Of a stretch of 64,000 nt of DNA, positions 34,696 to 44,023 are shown piece by piece (within the stretch, counting starts at the first letter, position 1; every line of letters starts with the position of its first letter). The notes below the pieces were generated by a model that was not told the DNA's origin, searched no databases, and was given only the letters and a program-made list of their open reading frames with translations. The stretch spans positions 62,001-126,000 of the forward strand of contig JAEFAR010000001.1 in the NCBI GenBank assembly GCA_016287675.1, read 5' to 3'. Both the position numbers and the translations under genes were made by a program. The DNA is from Lachnospiraceae bacterium (GTDB taxonomy: Bacteria > Bacillota > Clostridia > Lachnospirales > Lachnospiraceae).

Positions 34696-35665
34696 TCTTG
34701 CCTTAAGATGGCACCTTTTTAAAAGAAAGTATTCTACCTACTCGGGTATCAAGCAGTTGCTGATAAGGATCGTGATGTATCTTCTGATCATCGGTCTGGC
34801 ATTTGTATTCATTTATCCCTTCCTGTACATGATCGTGAATTCAGTCATGTCGAATGCTGATCTTAACAGCAGATCCGTCAACTGGTTACCTACGGAGTTT
34901 AAATTTGAAAACTACTCTCTGGCTCTTGATCTGTTGAACGGAAAGAAGTTCGCAATTAATTCCGCAAAGGTTACGATCATTGCCACCATCGGACATGTTA
35001 TCGCCTGCTCCTTCATCGGTTACGGCTTTGCAAGATACAATTTCCCGGGAAAGAAGATACTTTTCGCCCTTGTTATCCTTGCATTCATCGTGCCTACACA
35101 GACATTGATAATACCGTCCTACCTTACCTATTCCAATATCTCATTCAAGGGACAGAATTGCCTGGATACATACATTCCTTTGCTCGTTCCGACTTTCTTC
35201 GGATTCGGACTGAGAGGTGCTCTCTACATCTTCCTTTTCAGACAGTTTTACCTGACTGTTCCGAAAAGCTTGGAAGAGGCAGCAAGGATCGACGGATGCG
35301 GTTTCATGAAGACCTACTGGAAGATCGTTTTCCCTCTTGCAAAGGCCACTCTGGTCGTAGCAGTCGTTCTTTCAATAGTTTGGCATTGGAACGATTCATA
35401 TGAGCCGAGTATTTACATAAACTCTACCGCAAAATCATTCCTGCCCCCGAGGCTTAAGGAGATCATCGCCGTAGCCAATGCTCTTCCCGATGCACAGGAG
35501 GAACGAATGAGGCAGCTCGGTCTTGAAGGCGGTGAGGATACTTTGAACGATGCCGTTGTTATGGCGGGAGCCACTGTCATCAGTGCTCCGATACTTCTCT
35601 TCTTTGCATTTGCTCAAAGTCAGTTCATGCAGGGAATCGAGAGAAGCGGTATCACCGGAGAATAA
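34637..35665 (+). CDS. Carbohydrate ABC transporter permease (LplC type), second set
   Basis: A 342-residue membrane protein with about six transmembrane segments and the EAA loop SLEEAARIDGCGFMKTYWKI. It starts with GTG at 34637, preceded by GAGGAGG, deep inside the preceding gene (59-base overlap). Compared with other LplC proteins it has an insertion between the last two membrane segments (about 275-310, DAQEERMRQLGLEGGEDT). It is followed by a hairpin and the binding-protein gene. Confidence 0.88.
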   Translation: MSTSTESLQSKKHAEGLLNNLALRWHLFKRKYSTYSGIKQLLIRIVMYLLIIGLAFVFIYPFLYMIVNSVMSNADLNSRSVNWLPTEFKFENYSLALDLLNGKKFAINSAKVTIIATIGHVIACSFIGYGFARYNFPGKKILFALVILAFIVPTQTLIIPSYLTYSNISFKGQNCLDTYIPLLVPTFFGFGLRGALYIFLFRQFYLTVPKSLEEAARIDGCGFMKTYWKIVFPLAKATLVVAVVLSIVWHWNDSYEPSIYINSTAKSFLPPRLKEIIAVANALPDAQEERMRQLGLEGGEDTLNDAVVMAGATVISAPILLFFAFAQSQFMQGIERSGITGE

Positions 35666-35688
35666 CCGAAAAATGCGGGATTTTTCGG
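35666..35688 (+). promoter_or_regulatory. Intercistronic hairpin before the binding-protein gene
   Basis: CCGAAAAA (35666-35673) pairs with TTTTTCGG (35681-35688) around a 7-base loop, directly after the permease stop codon. No T-run follows. Such a structure may stabilise the downstream mRNA or reduce read-through, so that the lipoprotein is made in a different amount from the permeases. Confidence 0.5.
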
Positions 35689-35761
35689 AAAAACAACCTG
35701 ATAGTAGCGCGAGTGCGTTATTATATATAATTCATTAATTATGAATGGAGGAAAAAGAATT

Positions 35762-37411
35762 ATGAAGAAACTCAACAAAGTTCTTGCATTCGCTCTTGCA
35801 GCATCTCTCGTTGTAGGCCTTGCTGCTTGCGGCGACAAGAAACCTGCTGAAGAAAAGCAGACTGCACAGAACACACCTGCTGCTTCCGGAACAAAGACGG
35901 AAACAAAGGCAACTGCAACACCCACACCCACACTTGCTCCCCTTAAGATCAGCGTATTGCTTCCTTCCGATGATGAGCATACGGAAGAGAACAAGTTCTA
36001 CGATCAGATGGTAGCTGAGATCAACAAGTACACCAACATGGATATCACATGGAAGTGGGCTGATACAACAACCTACTATACAGATGAAAACCTTGGCTTA
36101 AAGCTTACAACCGGTGACGTTGAAGACGTTCTGGTAGTTGGTAACAACGCTACATTCTATCAGGCTGCGGAAGAAGGTCTCTTCTGGGATCTTGCTCCCT
36201 ACCTTGATGATTACGACAACCTTGCAACGATCCCCGAGGCATATCGTGCAGCTGCTTCCAAGAACGGAAAGCTCTACGGACTTCCTCGCGGACGTGAGAT
36301 CGGACGTAACGGTATGGGATATCGTCTTGACTGGCTTGAGAACCTCGGACTTGATGAGCCCACTAACTGGGAAGCTTATCATGAGATGCTCTATCAGTTC
36401 ACATACGGCGATCCCGACGGAAACGGACTTGATGATACAGTAGGTCTCGGACTTGACTCCTGGGGCGGTGTATTTGACATCATGTTCCCTTGGTTCGGAG
36501 TTCCCAACATCTGGGGCATCGATGCAAAGGGTGATCTGATCAACAGATACATGACCGAAGAATACAAGGATGCACTTAAGAAGATCAGACAGCTCTATGA
36601 AGAAGGTCTTATTAACAACGGTTCAAACGGTATCGCTGATTTCAGAGATCTTGGCGCAGGTGCGGCACAGAAGTCTCTTCTCAGAACACAGCTCGCAGGT
36701 TCCGGCGTACAGGTTGTTGACGATCAGAGAAAGGTTCAGGAGTACTTCCAGAACGAAGGTCTTACAACAGAAGATGAGATCATGTACACAGTCCGCGGTT
36801 ACGTAGATTGCGGTTTCGGACCTCGTGTTCAGCCTTTCATCGGTATCTCTAACATGATCGCTGTTTCCAAGGTAAACATTAAGACAGAAGCTCAGCTTCG
36901 TCAGGTACTTCAGTTCCTTAACGATATCAATGACGGTGAAATGCTTCTTCTCATCGACAGCGGTCTCCGCGGTGTTACATGGGATCTTAACGAAGAAGGT
37001 TATGTAACATATTACACAGGCGATGAAGCAACAGAAAAGCTTGAAGGCCTTTCCGGAAAGTACAGGAACGGTTTCAACCAGGTACCTGTTTACTTCACAG
37101 CTGAAGCTAACGAAAGACCTTATGTAGTTGCTCCCGCAACATCAGCTATCAAGGTTCTTGAAGCAGAAGTATATGCTGACAACAGACTGCACCTTGTTCC
37201 CAACTATGGTCTTTCCTATGAGTCTTCAACACCTTCTGCTTCAAATGCAGAAACATTCAATGCACTCAACAAGATTATGACAGATGCTCAGCTTGCTTAC
37301 ATCGTAGGCGAGATCGATGACACAGGTCTTGAGGCTGCAATCAACCAGTGGTCCAAGGCAGGCGGAGCTCAGCTCACCAAGGAGATCAACGAACTCTATC
37401 ACGCAAAATAG
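35762..37411 (+). CDS. Solute-binding lipoprotein, second set
   Basis: A 549-residue family 1 binding protein. It has a signal peptide with lipobox GLAAC (about residues 18-22), a Thr/Pro/Lys linker of about 35 residues, and the two-lobe domain. It contains a calcium-loop-like DPDGNGLDDT (about residue 219) also present in the orphan binding protein at 42466. The start at 35762 follows ATGGAGGAAAAAG. Codon use is heavily biased towards GCT, CTT and AAG-type codons, suggesting high expression. It is the last gene of the dual-transporter operon and is closed by a strong terminator. The ligand is unknown; the RG lyase gene just downstream suggests RG-I oligosaccharides. Confidence 0.87.
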   Translation: MKKLNKVLAFALAASLVVGLAACGDKKPAEEKQTAQNTPAASGTKTETKATATPTPTLAPLKISVLLPSDDEHTEENKFYDQMVAEINKYTNMDITWKWADTTTYYTDENLGLKLTTGDVEDVLVVGNNATFYQAAEEGLFWDLAPYLDDYDNLATIPEAYRAAASKNGKLYGLPRGREIGRNGMGYRLDWLENLGLDEPTNWEAYHEMLYQFTYGDPDGNGLDDTVGLGLDSWGGVFDIMFPWFGVPNIWGIDAKGDLINRYMTEEYKDALKKIRQLYEEGLINNGSNGIADFRDLGAGAAQKSLLRTQLAGSGVQVVDDQRKVQEYFQNEGLTTEDEIMYTVRGYVDCGFGPRVQPFIGISNMIAVSKVNIKTEAQLRQVLQFLNDINDGEMLLLIDSGLRGVTWDLNEEGYVTYYTGDEATEKLEGLSGKYRNGFNQVPVYFTAEANERPYVVAPATSAIKVLEAEVYADNRLHLVPNYGLSYESSTPSASNAETFNALNKIMTDAQLAYIVGEIDDTGLEAAINQWSKAGGAQLTKEINELYHAK

Positions 37412-37459
37412 TTTTTAACAGCATAACGGCGTTTTACACGACAGAGTGCTAAAAGTACC

Positions 37460-37502
37460 ACATACCCGCGGACTTTTACAGTCCGCGGGTATGTATTTTT
37501 AA
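37460..37502 (+). terminator. Rho-independent terminator of the dual-transporter operon
   Basis: A 13-bp GC-rich stem, CATACCCGCGGAC (37461-37473) with its complement (37481-37493), a 7-base loop, and a T-run at 37496-37500. Confidence 0.93.
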
Positions 37503-37561
37503 AAAGAAAACAATTTAAAAAGTATACCATCCCTCTTACTTTTCGAAAAAGGAAAAAACTG

Positions 37562-39982
37562 ATGAAAATTACAGTTAAAAACATAACAAAAGATCAAATT
37601 TGCATGGAATGGGACAAGATAACAGGTGCGGATGAATATGCCCTGTTTTATTCCGATCATGACTCGAAAACAGTAGTTTACTCTGAAAAATACAGAGGAA
37701 AAGACAATTCATTTACCATTAAAAGATCTACACATGTGCCTCACTGGTTTTACGCAGAGGCCTATTCAAACGGAAAATTACTTGAAAGAAGCGAAAAGCT
37801 TTGCACAAGTGTAACATATAAAAAACAGGAACAGAGAGAAAAGCTGAACAGAGGTCTTATCGCAGTAAAGACCGATGAAGGAGTTTTTCTTGGCTGGAGA
37901 CTTTTCATGGATGAGGTTTCCGGAAGCAACGAAACGGGACTTACGGGTACCGACTTTAATGTGTACAGAAACGGCGAAAAGATCGCGTTTGTAACAGACA
38001 GTACCAACTATCTTGATATAAAAGGAAAGAGCGAAGACGAGTACAGCGTGGCTGCGGTCAGGGACGGCAAAGAAACTGCTGCCTGTGCTGCGGTCAAGGC
38101 TTGGAAGAACGATAAGAATTACATCGAGATCCCCATGCAGATCCCCGAAGGCGGTGTTACCCCTGCGGGACAGGAGTACACCTACTCCGTAAACGACATG
38201 AGCATAGGAGATGTGGACGGAGACGGAGAACTTGAGTACTTTGTCAAATGGGATCCTTCAAACTCCCACGATGTTTCTCACAGGGGCTACACCGGAAACT
38301 GCTACATCGATTGCTACAAGCTTTCCGGACGTCTTCTCTGGAGACTGGACATGGGAAAGAACATCCGTGCGGGAGCACATTATACTCAGTTTATCGTCTA
38401 CGATTTTGACGGAGACGGCAAGGCGGAGATGTCCGTAAAGACAGCTCCCGGAACAAAGATGACTGTTTTCGGCGAAAACGGAGAGACGATCAGCGAAAAA
38501 TACATCACCATCCCCGAGAAGGACAGGGCAAACGGTGTTACCGACGATGACAATTACGTTTGCTCCGCTGCGGATTTCTACGATTACACCGTAAACCGTT
38601 TCAGAAGCTGGCACAAGCATCCGGAGGTTGTGAACGGACATTGGCCCAAGACACTTGAGGAATGTTTCGGAATCGAGAAAAAGTACGATTATCCTCTTTC
38701 TCTTGAAGATGCCTGTGAACTTACGGACTACTTCATGGATGTTTTTGCTCCCTCAAGGAGCGACAAGAACAAGCTCAGAGAATTTGAGGGCTTTATCTAC
38801 GAAGGCCCCGAGTATCTGACAATGTTCGAGGGAATGGGAAAAGAGATCGAGACGATTGATTTCCCCGTGCCCAGAGATGATGACGGAATGCTCTGGGGAG
38901 ACTATGCATGGAAGAGGATCGAGCCCTGCAACAGAGTCGACCGCTTCAATTCTGCCGTAGGCTATCTTGACGGAAAACATCCTTACCTCATCATCTGCAG
39001 AGGCTACTATACAAGAGCGACCATCACGGCTTACGATTTTTCGAAACGCAAACATGAAGAATATTTTAAGATCGATTCGGGTTACGTCCTTATGGACAAC
39101 CCCTTCATGCATCACTGTGCGGTGGACGGAACGGATCCCGTTTACGGATGCATCGCGGGACAGGGCGATCACAGCCTGTCCGTGGCGGATGTTGACGGAG
39201 ACGGCTGTCATGAGATCATCTACGGTGCCTGCACTATAGATCATGACGGAACTGTCCTCTATTCATCGGCAGATAAGATGGAAGACGGCCGCGTGGTAAA
39301 GCTGGGACACGGAGATGCCATGCATGTGGCAAAGATCGATCCGGATGCACCGGGCTTCAGGATCTTTAACGTTTTTGAAGGCGGTACGTCTGTACCCTGG
39401 GGCTTTGCATACAGAGATGCGGAAACCGGAAAAGTCATCTTCGGCGAAAGAGGAGACAGAGATCTGGGTCGTTGCATGATCGGAGACATTTGTCCCGGCG
39501 TTCGCGGACTTCAGATGTGGGTTTACGATGTGCGTGACGTTAAAGGAAACATTCTTCCCGTAAAGCCGTTGGGAACCAATTTCAACATCAAGTGGGCTGC
39601 GGATCTCACGACTCAGGTGACTGACGGTGTTGATTACGTGGGCGGACATCACATCGGAGTCATCGGAGATCATACCCACGGGGTGATGCTGGCTCCGGAA
39701 AACACTTCCACGAACAACGGGACCAAGGGTAATCCCTGTCTGGTGGCCGACATTTTCGGAGATTTCCGGGAGGAGCTGGTTCTCAGAACCGAGGACAGCA
39801 GCGCAGTAAGGATCTACACCAATACAGACATTACGAAGCACAAGCTCTTTACTCTTTTACATGACACCATGTACAGATGCGGAGTGGCTTGGCAGAACAA
39901 TGTTTACAACCAGCCCTGCTACACATCCTTCTATTATGCGGATGACATGGACTTTGAAGAAGTATTGAGATCAATCTCATAA
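37562..39982 (+). CDS. Rhamnogalacturonan lyase (PL11, YesW/YesX type)
   Basis: An 806-residue protein with a fibronectin-like N-terminus (about 1-90) and a PL11 beta-propeller. Calcium-binding motifs characteristic of the family are visible: DVDGDGELEYFVKW (from residue 217), DFDGDGKAEMSVKTAPG and DVDGDGCHEIIYGA. PL11 enzymes cut the RG-I backbone between rhamnose and galacturonate by beta-elimination. There is no signal peptide, which places it in the cytoplasm and argues for an enzyme acting on imported fragments, like the exo-type YesX. It lies after the terminator of the transporter operon, with only a weak TATACC box upstream, so its promoter is uncertain. The ribosome site is AAGGA. 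Confidence 0.92.
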   Translation: MKITVKNITKDQICMEWDKITGADEYALFYSDHDSKTVVYSEKYRGKDNSFTIKRSTHVPHWFYAEAYSNGKLLERSEKLCTSVTYKKQEQREKLNRGLIAVKTDEGVFLGWRLFMDEVSGSNETGLTGTDFNVYRNGEKIAFVTDSTNYLDIKGKSEDEYSVAAVRDGKETAACAAVKAWKNDKNYIEIPMQIPEGGVTPAGQEYTYSVNDMSIGDVDGDGELEYFVKWDPSNSHDVSHRGYTGNCYIDCYKLSGRLLWRLDMGKNIRAGAHYTQFIVYDFDGDGKAEMSVKTAPGTKMTVFGENGETISEKYITIPEKDRANGVTDDDNYVCSAADFYDYTVNRFRSWHKHPEVVNGHWPKTLEECFGIEKKYDYPLSLEDACELTDYFMDVFAPSRSDKNKLREFEGFIYEGPEYLTMFEGMGKEIETIDFPVPRDDDGMLWGDYAWKRIEPCNRVDRFNSAVGYLDGKHPYLIICRGYYTRATITAYDFSKRKHEEYFKIDSGYVLMDNPFMHHCAVDGTDPVYGCIAGQGDHSLSVADVDGDGCHEIIYGACTIDHDGTVLYSSADKMEDGRVVKLGHGDAMHVAKIDPDAPGFRIFNVFEGGTSVPWGFAYRDAETGKVIFGERGDRDLGRCMIGDICPGVRGLQMWVYDVRDVKGNILPVKPLGTNFNIKWAADLTTQVTDGVDYVGGHHIGVIGDHTHGVMLAPENTSTNNGTKGNPCLVADIFGDFREELVLRTEDSSAVRIYTNTDITKHKLFTLLHDTMYRCGVAWQNNVYNQPCYTSFYYADDMDFEEVLRSIS

Positions 39983-40007
39983 AGCAGGCATATGCATGCC
40001 GGATCAG

Positions 40008-40033
40008 TCCCGCCTCTTATTTTGGAGGCGGGA
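40008..40033 (+). terminator. GC-rich hairpin between the PL11 gene and the AraC sensor gene
   Basis: TCCCGCCTC (40008-40016) pairs with GAGGCGGGA (40025-40033) around an 8-base loop. The run after it is only weakly T-rich, so it may be a leaky terminator. It is preceded by a palindromic GGCATATGCATGCC. Confidence 0.55.
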
Positions 40034-40119
40034 TGAATTTGGTTAGACAATACGGAAAAATTGTGCTACTCTCTTTAGAGATGAAGACAGGAAGATCTGT
40101 AAAGAGATGGGAGGATTTA

Positions 40120-42450
40120 ATGGCACGGCGTTTTAGAGAAAGACTTTCCGGATTATCCTATAGATATATGCTTATCATGGGAAGTATTATTTTTATCTTT
40201 ATTCTGGCGGCCGTTTTTTTCGGATACACTGCAAGATCGAATCTTATGCAGTACCGTGAGGAGACCGGACAAAGAACAGAATTTTTGTCAAAACAAATGG
40301 TGGAGCAGGTCAATGACCGTCTCGCTATTTTTGAAAAGTATTACATCGCATCCATGGATGATGAGGAAGTGGACTGGGTACTGCAAAATGATTTTACTTA
40401 CGCGGATTACAGTCGCTACAAGTCGGTCATGGATATTTTGAGTACAAAGAAGATGTTTCTGGATTATGTGGACAGTTACACCCTTGTACTCTACAAAACA
40501 GGCTGGGTGATCAGTAACAAAGGTCTCATGAGACTGACCGAATTAAATGACAGAGCGAAGCTCTCAGAGTTTTACAGGAAGAGCAGATCGGAAGGTCTGA
40601 GACACTTCTGGAATTACGGGGAAAAGGAAGAGGAGAAGGCCACAACGGCTGTGGATGCAGATGAAAGATTCAGCGTCGACACCTCCGAACTGACCCTTGT
40701 AATGCGTCTCCCTTTTGACTCCATAAATACCAATGCACTTGCGGTGATCAAGGTCAATATGCACACGTTGAAGAGCTGGATCGATGACATGATCGAAGAG
40801 AACGAGACAGTGGTGATCACCGATAAAAACGGTAATATAGTCTATTCCCGGGATGACAGATTTAATGAAATGGCCGGAACACTTTTGTATGAAGACATTC
40901 AGGGATACAAGCCCGTAAAGATCAAGGGGATGGATACGGCTGTTGTTGCAAAATGCGTTTCGGAAACAAACGGGTGGAACTATTTTGTCTTCACAACCCT
41001 TGAAGAAAACGGAGTTTTCGGGGCCGGAGGGTTCAGGAGCTGGATAGGACCTGCTGCGCTTCTGCTTGTTGTGGTATTCATGATCGCAGTAATGGTCTAT
41101 ATGATCTACAAGCCTGTAGGCGGACTTGTCAGGGAAGTGGCCAAAACCGAGGGAGAGATCAGGGGAAATGAATTTGAACTGATCTCCGGACATCTGTCAA
41201 ACCTTATGAATGACAGGAGCCTTCTGGAAAAGATGGTTGCGGGGCAGGAAAACAAGATCCGTGAAATGTTTGAAAGAAGACTGATCAACGAAGGCATTAA
41301 ATCCGAAGACGAGTGGGATGACTACTTCCATGGTCTTCGTCTTCCCAATTACCCCTGTTTTGCCACCGGCGTCCTGGTTTTGGACCTTAGAAAGTATCCG
41401 GATCCTCAAAGCACCATAAACGAGGATGCCATCTGTCTTCAGATCATCGATTCCATGCCCGACAGCATAAGGAACCTCATGTGGATGCCCGCTATCTACA
41501 ATTCATGCGCCATTGTGACTTTCTTTGGCGCCGAGAACGAAGATCTTCTTTTGGAAAAGATATTGAAATTCCATGATGAGATACAGAAATTCACTTACGA
41601 ACACACCGGTTACCATATGCTTGAGGGTATCAGCAGCACCTGCCATGACCACAGACATTTCAGAAGAGCTTACAGAGAAAGCGTAAGGGCACTCACCAAG
41701 CAGGGCTACGAAGACTACACCACCGCAGGAGAGACCGCCGGAGAGGACGAAACGCCGGAACTCAGGTTCTACACGGCTTCCAAGCCTTCCATTAAAGGGG
41801 AATCCTACAGCAATGATTTTGAAAACGATGTACGGGTGGCTGTTAAGGAAGCGGACAAGCACAAGGCTTACCAGCTCACTGACCGTTTTGCGGAGCATCT
41901 TGCCACTGTCTCCCACAGTGATATTTCCGTGCTCTATATAATGAGATATGTAAACAGCATAGTATTGACCGGTATGGAAGCCGGGATACCTCTGGATGAA
42001 GTCTTTACGGAAGGCATCCGTCAGGCCTATGCAGAGCTCATGTCGGAGATAGAGCCCAGAAAAGTAAGAAGGAAGATAAAGAAGTATTTTATAGATCCCA
42101 TTGTGGACAAGCTCTCCGAAAAGATGCAGAACGATTCCTACAATGTCATGGAGTCCATCGACAAACTGATGGATAAGACCAAAGGAAACATCCTGCTTTC
42201 GGAATGTGCGGATGAACTGGGAGTTCATCAGACCTATATCTGGAAGATACTTAAGATGGAAAAGGGCAAATCCTTTACGGAATATGCCGAGAAATACAAG
42301 ATCGAAGAAGCAAAGAAACTTCTTCTGCAGACAAATATGTCCGTGCAGGAGATCGCTGCTTCTCTGGACTATGCAAATGCCCAGAATTTTATCAGATTTT
42401 TCAGCAAAGTGACGGGAGTTACACCCGGAAAATTCAGGAAATTATATTAG
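40120..42450 (+). CDS. Membrane-bound AraC-family sensor-regulator
   Basis: A 776-residue one-component sensor. It has a first membrane segment (about 17-38), an extracellular sensing domain of about 265 residues (Cache-like), a second membrane segment (about 308-332), a short linker helix, a degenerate GGDEF-like domain (about 390-545, as in YesN-type regulators), a helical part and a C-terminal AraC helix-turn-helix (about 680-776, motifs CADELGVHQTYIWKILK and IAASLDYANAQNFIRFF). The start at 40120 follows GGGAGG; the frame is open further up but without such a site. A TAGACA...TACTCT promoter candidate lies about 50 bases upstream. It is the first gene of the run ending with rhaM, and an orphan binding-protein gene starts 15 bases after it, so the pair may sense RG-I fragments outside the cell. 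Confidence 0.85.
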   Translation: MARRFRERLSGLSYRYMLIMGSIIFIFILAAVFFGYTARSNLMQYREETGQRTEFLSKQMVEQVNDRLAIFEKYYIASMDDEEVDWVLQNDFTYADYSRYKSVMDILSTKKMFLDYVDSYTLVLYKTGWVISNKGLMRLTELNDRAKLSEFYRKSRSEGLRHFWNYGEKEEEKATTAVDADERFSVDTSELTLVMRLPFDSINTNALAVIKVNMHTLKSWIDDMIEENETVVITDKNGNIVYSRDDRFNEMAGTLLYEDIQGYKPVKIKGMDTAVVAKCVSETNGWNYFVFTTLEENGVFGAGGFRSWIGPAALLLVVVFMIAVMVYMIYKPVGGLVREVAKTEGEIRGNEFELISGHLSNLMNDRSLLEKMVAGQENKIREMFERRLINEGIKSEDEWDDYFHGLRLPNYPCFATGVLVLDLRKYPDPQSTINEDAICLQIIDSMPDSIRNLMWMPAIYNSCAIVTFFGAENEDLLLEKILKFHDEIQKFTYEHTGYHMLEGISSTCHDHRHFRRAYRESVRALTKQGYEDYTTAGETAGEDETPELRFYTASKPSIKGESYSNDFENDVRVAVKEADKHKAYQLTDRFAEHLATVSHSDISVLYIMRYVNSIVLTGMEAGIPLDEVFTEGIRQAYAELMSEIEPRKVRRKIKKYFIDPIVDKLSEKMQNDSYNVMESIDKLMDKTKGNILLSECADELGVHQTYIWKILKMEKGKSFTEYAEKYKIEEAKKLLLQTNMSVQEIAASLDYANAQNFIRFFSKVTGVTPGKFRKLY

Positions 42451-42465
42451 AGGGAGGCTGCCGGA

Positions 42466-44007
42466 ATGAAAAGCATCATTAAAAAATCTATGGCTTTGCT
42501 TTTGGTTACTTCCTTAAGCTTTGGAGTGCTGGGCTGTTCCGAAAAGGAAAACATCGAAGACAAGAGCAGAGAAACAGTCACATTTATGACCATCAGCTTC
42601 AATCCTGCAAAATCAAATACCGGAGAGTATGCAGAAGAGATCCGCAAAAGGATCGAGGATTATTGCGGCTGTAATCTTAACATTATCTGGGTGCAGAACG
42701 ATCTTATGGAAGAAAAAACGGATCTTGCTGTCGCTTCTCCCGCTACCATGCCCATGATCATGACCTACGGGGGACCTGTTACCGCTAAGACCGTCTCCGC
42801 CGCGAAAAACGGATTTTTTGTGGATCTGAACGATTACATCTGGGACAGTGAAAAGTACCCCAATCTTTCCAAGATCCTGCCTTCTGTTGCGGAAAGTCTG
42901 AGCGTTGACGGAAAACTCATTGCGATCCCCAGAGCAAGGGCGGTGGGAAGATACGGCCTCTGCTACAGGACTGACTGGGCGGAGAAGCTGGGGCTTAAAG
43001 AACCGAAATCACCAAAGGATGTTTACGACATGCTTTATGCCTTCACCTACGGGGATCCCGACGGGAATGGCAAGGATGATACCATAGGCCTTGAAATGAC
43101 ATGCTACACGGGCCCCTTTGACATTATCCAGACGTGGTTCGGCTGCGGGAACGGATGGATCGAATCCAACGGATATCTGGTACCTGTCCACATGCAGCCG
43201 GAATACATTACGGCCCTTGATTATATTAAAAAGCTCTATGATGACGGACTCATGGCCCCCGACTGGGCCGCAAGACCTACAGAAAACTGGTCGGATGGCT
43301 GCAAAACCGGAAAGAACGGAGTCTTTATCGATGTTATGGACTCCGGAAGAAGAATATGGGACTATTTTGTCTCGGATTCCACTTTTACGCCCTCCGTTAC
43401 AGATCCCAAGCAGCCTGCGTCCATGACTCTCTACGGAGCGGTGAACGGAAGGACTCTCGCCACATCCGGCTACAACGGCTACTTTACACTTTCCGCATCC
43501 ACCTGTGATACGAAAGAAAAGATCGAAGCCGCCCTTACACTTCTTGACAGATTGTGTGACGATGAGATGCTTGTCCTCACCCAGTACGGAATAGAGGGTG
43601 TGAACTACACGGTCAAGGATGACATTATAGAAATGCTGGATGCGGGAAATCCCGCACTTATAAACAATTATCTGGACCTTAACCAGATGTTGGCCTATCT
43701 CCCTTCAACCGAACATGTGACTTCACCTCACGTTAAGGACACGGAAAGGATGACGGCACAGAAGCAGGCCTATGAAAAAGCGCTTTCTTCCGCTGTTTCA
43801 AATCCCGCGTTGGTCTATCTCGCGAACTCTGCCACTTACGCCGAGGTGGGGGCAAGTCTTCAGGAAAGCATAGATCTTGCCAGAACGCGCTACATTTACG
43901 GCGAGATCACAAAAGATGAGCTTTTGGAAGTAAACAGGGAATGGCTGACAAGGGGCGGACAAAGCATTATCAACGAAGTCAATTCACAATACAGAGCCAA
44001 GCATTGA
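42466..44007 (+). CDS. Orphan solute-binding lipoprotein
   Basis: A 513-residue family 1 binding protein with signal peptide and lipobox GVLGC (about residue 24). It is a paralogue of the lipoprotein at 35762: both have an IPRxRxVGR-type segment, FTYGDPDGNG, and the same C-terminal arrangement. No permease gene is adjacent; its neighbours are the AraC sensor (15 bases upstream) and a glycosidase (16 bases downstream). It may supply ligands to a permease pair encoded elsewhere in the window, or serve the sensor directly. Which of the two cannot be told from sequence. Confidence 0.85.
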   Translation: MKSIIKKSMALLLVTSLSFGVLGCSEKENIEDKSRETVTFMTISFNPAKSNTGEYAEEIRKRIEDYCGCNLNIIWVQNDLMEEKTDLAVASPATMPMIMTYGGPVTAKTVSAAKNGFFVDLNDYIWDSEKYPNLSKILPSVAESLSVDGKLIAIPRARAVGRYGLCYRTDWAEKLGLKEPKSPKDVYDMLYAFTYGDPDGNGKDDTIGLEMTCYTGPFDIIQTWFGCGNGWIESNGYLVPVHMQPEYITALDYIKKLYDDGLMAPDWAARPTENWSDGCKTGKNGVFIDVMDSGRRIWDYFVSDSTFTPSVTDPKQPASMTLYGAVNGRTLATSGYNGYFTLSASTCDTKEKIEAALTLLDRLCDDEMLVLTQYGIEGVNYTVKDDIIEMLDAGNPALINNYLDLNQMLAYLPSTEHVTSPHVKDTERMTAQKQAYEKALSSAVSNPALVYLANSATYAEVGASLQESIDLARTRYIYGEITKDELLEVNREWLTRGGQSIINEVNSQYRAKH

Positions 44008-44023
44008 CAAACAGAGGTAAATT

